DNA from: Synergistaceae bacterium
Lineage (GTDB): Bacteria; Synergistota; Synergistia; Synergistales; Aminobacteriaceae
Direction: 5' to 3'
Length of the DNA: 6,387 nucleotides
Assembly: GCA_017448375.1 (NCBI GenBank)
Contig: JAFSLR010000078.1
Coordinates: 1 to 6,387 of the forward strand
Under the pieces are notes generated by a model. That model did no database searches. It was given only the letters and a program-made list of their open reading frames with translations, and was not told where the DNA came from. How positions within the stretch are numbered: the stretch's first letter is position 1; each line of letters opens with the position of its first letter. Of this stretch, positions 5,138 to 6,387 are shown one piece after another. A program made the translations under genes and the position numbers.

Positions 5138-6025
5138 ATGGAAATAAAGTTGCTGAAATATTTTCTTGAGGCCGCAAAAGAACTCAACATCACCCGCGCT
5201 TCACAGAGACTCCACATGACTCAGCCGTCGCTCTCGAAACAGCTCGGAATACTCGAACGCCAAATAGGACGGAAATTATATCTCCGCGAAAATTACGGCA
5301 TAAGACTCACCCCTGACGGAATACTATTCAGGAAACGCGCTCAGGAAATTATTGACCTCGAAGAGAAAACTCTCGCCGAATTTGCAGACGACAACAAACA
5401 AATCATCACAGGCACTGTCTATATAGGTGCGGGCGAAACAGCCGGAGTAAAACATATCGGGCGTGTACTCAGAGAAATACGCTCAGAATATCCCGGCATT
5501 AAATACAGAATGATTAGCGGAGACTTTGAAGACGTTACAGAGAAATTGACGAAAGGTTTAATTGATTTCGGACTCTTTGTCGGTAAAGTGAATCTCAGGG
5601 ATTACGACTGCATTTCACTTCCCGACTCTGATACTTGGGGATTAATCGTAAGGAGTGATGATCCCTTAGCACAGAATGAATACATCACCCCTAACGACAT
5701 TAAAGACCGCGAATTGCTTTTCTCACATCAGGCTCAGGCTCAGGGTGAGTTCTCCGAATGGCTAGGATTCCGCGCTGATACCCTAAACATTACAGGCACC
5801 CACAATCTTGCGTACAACGGCTCCGTAATGGTTCGCGAAGGACTCGGAGTCCTCATCACTATTGACGGCATAATCAGCACAGGCAGTGAGAGCGGACTCA
5901 AATTCATACCCTTAAACCCTGAGATTAAAGCCGGACTCGTCTTAGCATGGAAGAAAGAAGCTATCCTCTCAAAGGCAGCTCAGAAATTCCTTCAGGCCAT
6001 GAAGCACAGCCTCAAGAACGATTAG
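5138..6025 (+). CDS. LysR-type transcriptional regulator
   Basis: This LysR-family regulator is 295 residues long, the usual family length. The N-terminal winged helix-turn-helix (about 1-60) carries the classic run ASQRLHMTQPSLSKQL, then LE, and the wing segment LTPDGILF. A linker helix (about 65-90) leads to the periplasmic-binding-protein-like effector domain (about 90-290), with motifs such as GTVYIGAGET, LIDFGLFVG and HQAQAQGEFSEW typical of a LysR subgroup found near reductase and hydrolase genes. The effector is unknown. It is divergent to the hydrolase/reductase pair, across a control region with a candidate operator, which makes those genes the likely targets (inference). It probably shares a transcript with the small basic gene. 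Its last 14 bases overlap the 3' end of the convergent ATPase gene, and no terminator is visible. Confidence 0.94.
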   Translation: MEIKLLKYFLEAAKELNITRASQRLHMTQPSLSKQLGILERQIGRKLYLRENYGIRLTPDGILFRKRAQEIIDLEEKTLAEFADDNKQIITGTVYIGAGETAGVKHIGRVLREIRSEYPGIKYRMISGDFEDVTEKLTKGLIDFGLFVGKVNLRDYDCISLPDSDTWGLIVRSDDPLAQNEYITPNDIKDRELLFSHQAQAQGEFSEWLGFRADTLNITGTHNLAYNGSVMVREGLGVLITIDGIISTGSESGLKFIPLNPEIKAGLVLAWKKEAILSKAAQKFLQAMKHSLKND

Positions 6026-6387
6026 CCCCTAACATCGCACGCACAGAATTTAGCACCGCGATAATCAGTACGCCAACGTCAGCAAAAACAGCAAGCCTCA
6101 TTCCCGCTAAACCTACAGCACAGAGACCGAGACACAGAATCTTCACCCCTATTGAGCCGTAAACATTCTCCCTAACGATTCTCATACACTTACGGGAGAT
6201 TCTCACGGCTTCAGGTATCTTCATCAAATCATCGTCCATTATCACTACATCGGCAGCCTCAATCGCGGCATCGCTCCCAAGACACCCCATCGCAATCCCT
6301 ACATCAGCACCCGAAAGAACAGGAGCGTCATTTATCCCATCGCCCACAAACGCCCGAACACCCTCTACACTTTCGACTCTCTTCACC
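6012..6387 (-). CDS. Heavy-metal P1B-type ATPase, C-terminal part (5' end outside the window)
   Basis: This is the last 124 or so residues of a metal-exporting P-type ATPase of the ZntA/CadA kind, which pumps divalent metal ions out of the cytoplasm using ATP. The hinge motif GDGINDAPVLSGADVGIAMG of the P domain lies at residues 15-34 of the visible part, with GSDAAIEAADVV after it. The final two membrane helices are at about 75-95 and 98-118. K82 (GVK) and D103 (FADVG) match the lysine and aspartate that bind zinc, cadmium or lead in ZntA-type pumps, arguing against a copper pump. The frame stays open to the right edge, so the catalytic DKTG and CPC parts lie outside. The gene converges on and overlaps the LysR gene by 14 bases. 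Family very sure; metal inferred. Confidence 0.94.
   Translation of the reverse strand, partial: VKRVESVEGVRAFVGDGINDAPVLSGADVGIAMGCLGSDAAIEAADVVIMDDDLMKIPEAVRISRKCMRIVRENVYGSIGVKILCLGLCAVGLAGMRLAVFADVGVLIIAVLNSVRAMLGANRS

Noticed and set aside
5727..5747. Short CAGGCT-type hexamer repeat inside the LysR gene
   Set aside because: It is in frame, encodes the AQAQ part of a motif I recognise in related LysR proteins, and copy changes would not shift the frame.
6208..6215. Single GCTTCAGG identical to the repeat unit at the left edge
   Set aside because: It is one isolated 8-mer in the ATPase coding region and is compatible with chance.

Overview
The window reads as ordinary, gene-dense bacterial chromosome of moderate GC content. 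Spacing is short, Shine-Dalgarno sequences (AAGGAG, GAGGTG, GGGAGGA) are clear, and most genes are full length. A lipoprotein signal and a Sec signal peptide point to an envelope with exported enzymes. The protein families (XRE-cupin, HD_4, YbjN, lipoprotein aldo/keto reductase, LysR, zinc/cadmium-type P-ATPase) would fit an anaerobic gut or rumen bacterium, perhaps Synergistota- or Firmicutes-like. The sequence alone does not fix the phylum. No rRNA, tRNA, CRISPR array, transposase or phage gene is visible.

Layout: (1) 1-1032, + strand: an integral-membrane acyltransferase family 3 gene, cut by the left edge. Its visible 5' end is a tract of three perfect 8-bp repeats (GCTTCAGG), which makes it a candidate phase-variable gene. 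(2) 1036-1084: a hairpin terminator usable in both directions, between convergent genes. (3) 1084-2647, - strand: a regulator/metabolism block in the order XRE-cupin regulator, then an HD_4 small alarmone-hydrolase-like protein joined stop-to-start, then a YbjN-domain protein. (4) 2694-4703, - strand: two exported enzymes, an alpha/beta hydrolase with a Sec signal peptide and a cysteine at the nucleophile elbow, then an aldo/keto reductase with a lipoprotein signal. A terminator hairpin sits directly against the reductase ribosome-binding site. (5) 4704-4821: a divergent control region. (6) 4822-6025, + strand: a small basic protein of unknown function, then a LysR-type regulator. (7) 6012-6387, - strand: the C-terminal end of a heavy-metal P1B-type ATPase, overlapping the LysR gene tail to tail.

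How the genes may work together (inference): the LysR protein probably controls the divergently transcribed hydrolase/reductase pair through the 4704-4821 region, which holds a good sigma70-like promoter and an interrupted palindrome. The XRE-cupin protein probably controls its own small operon. The acyltransferase probably O-acylates a surface glycan, and the repeat tract could switch it on and off. The most unusual signals are that repeat tract, the lipoprotein form of an NADPH-dependent enzyme family, and the hairpin pressed against the reductase start.
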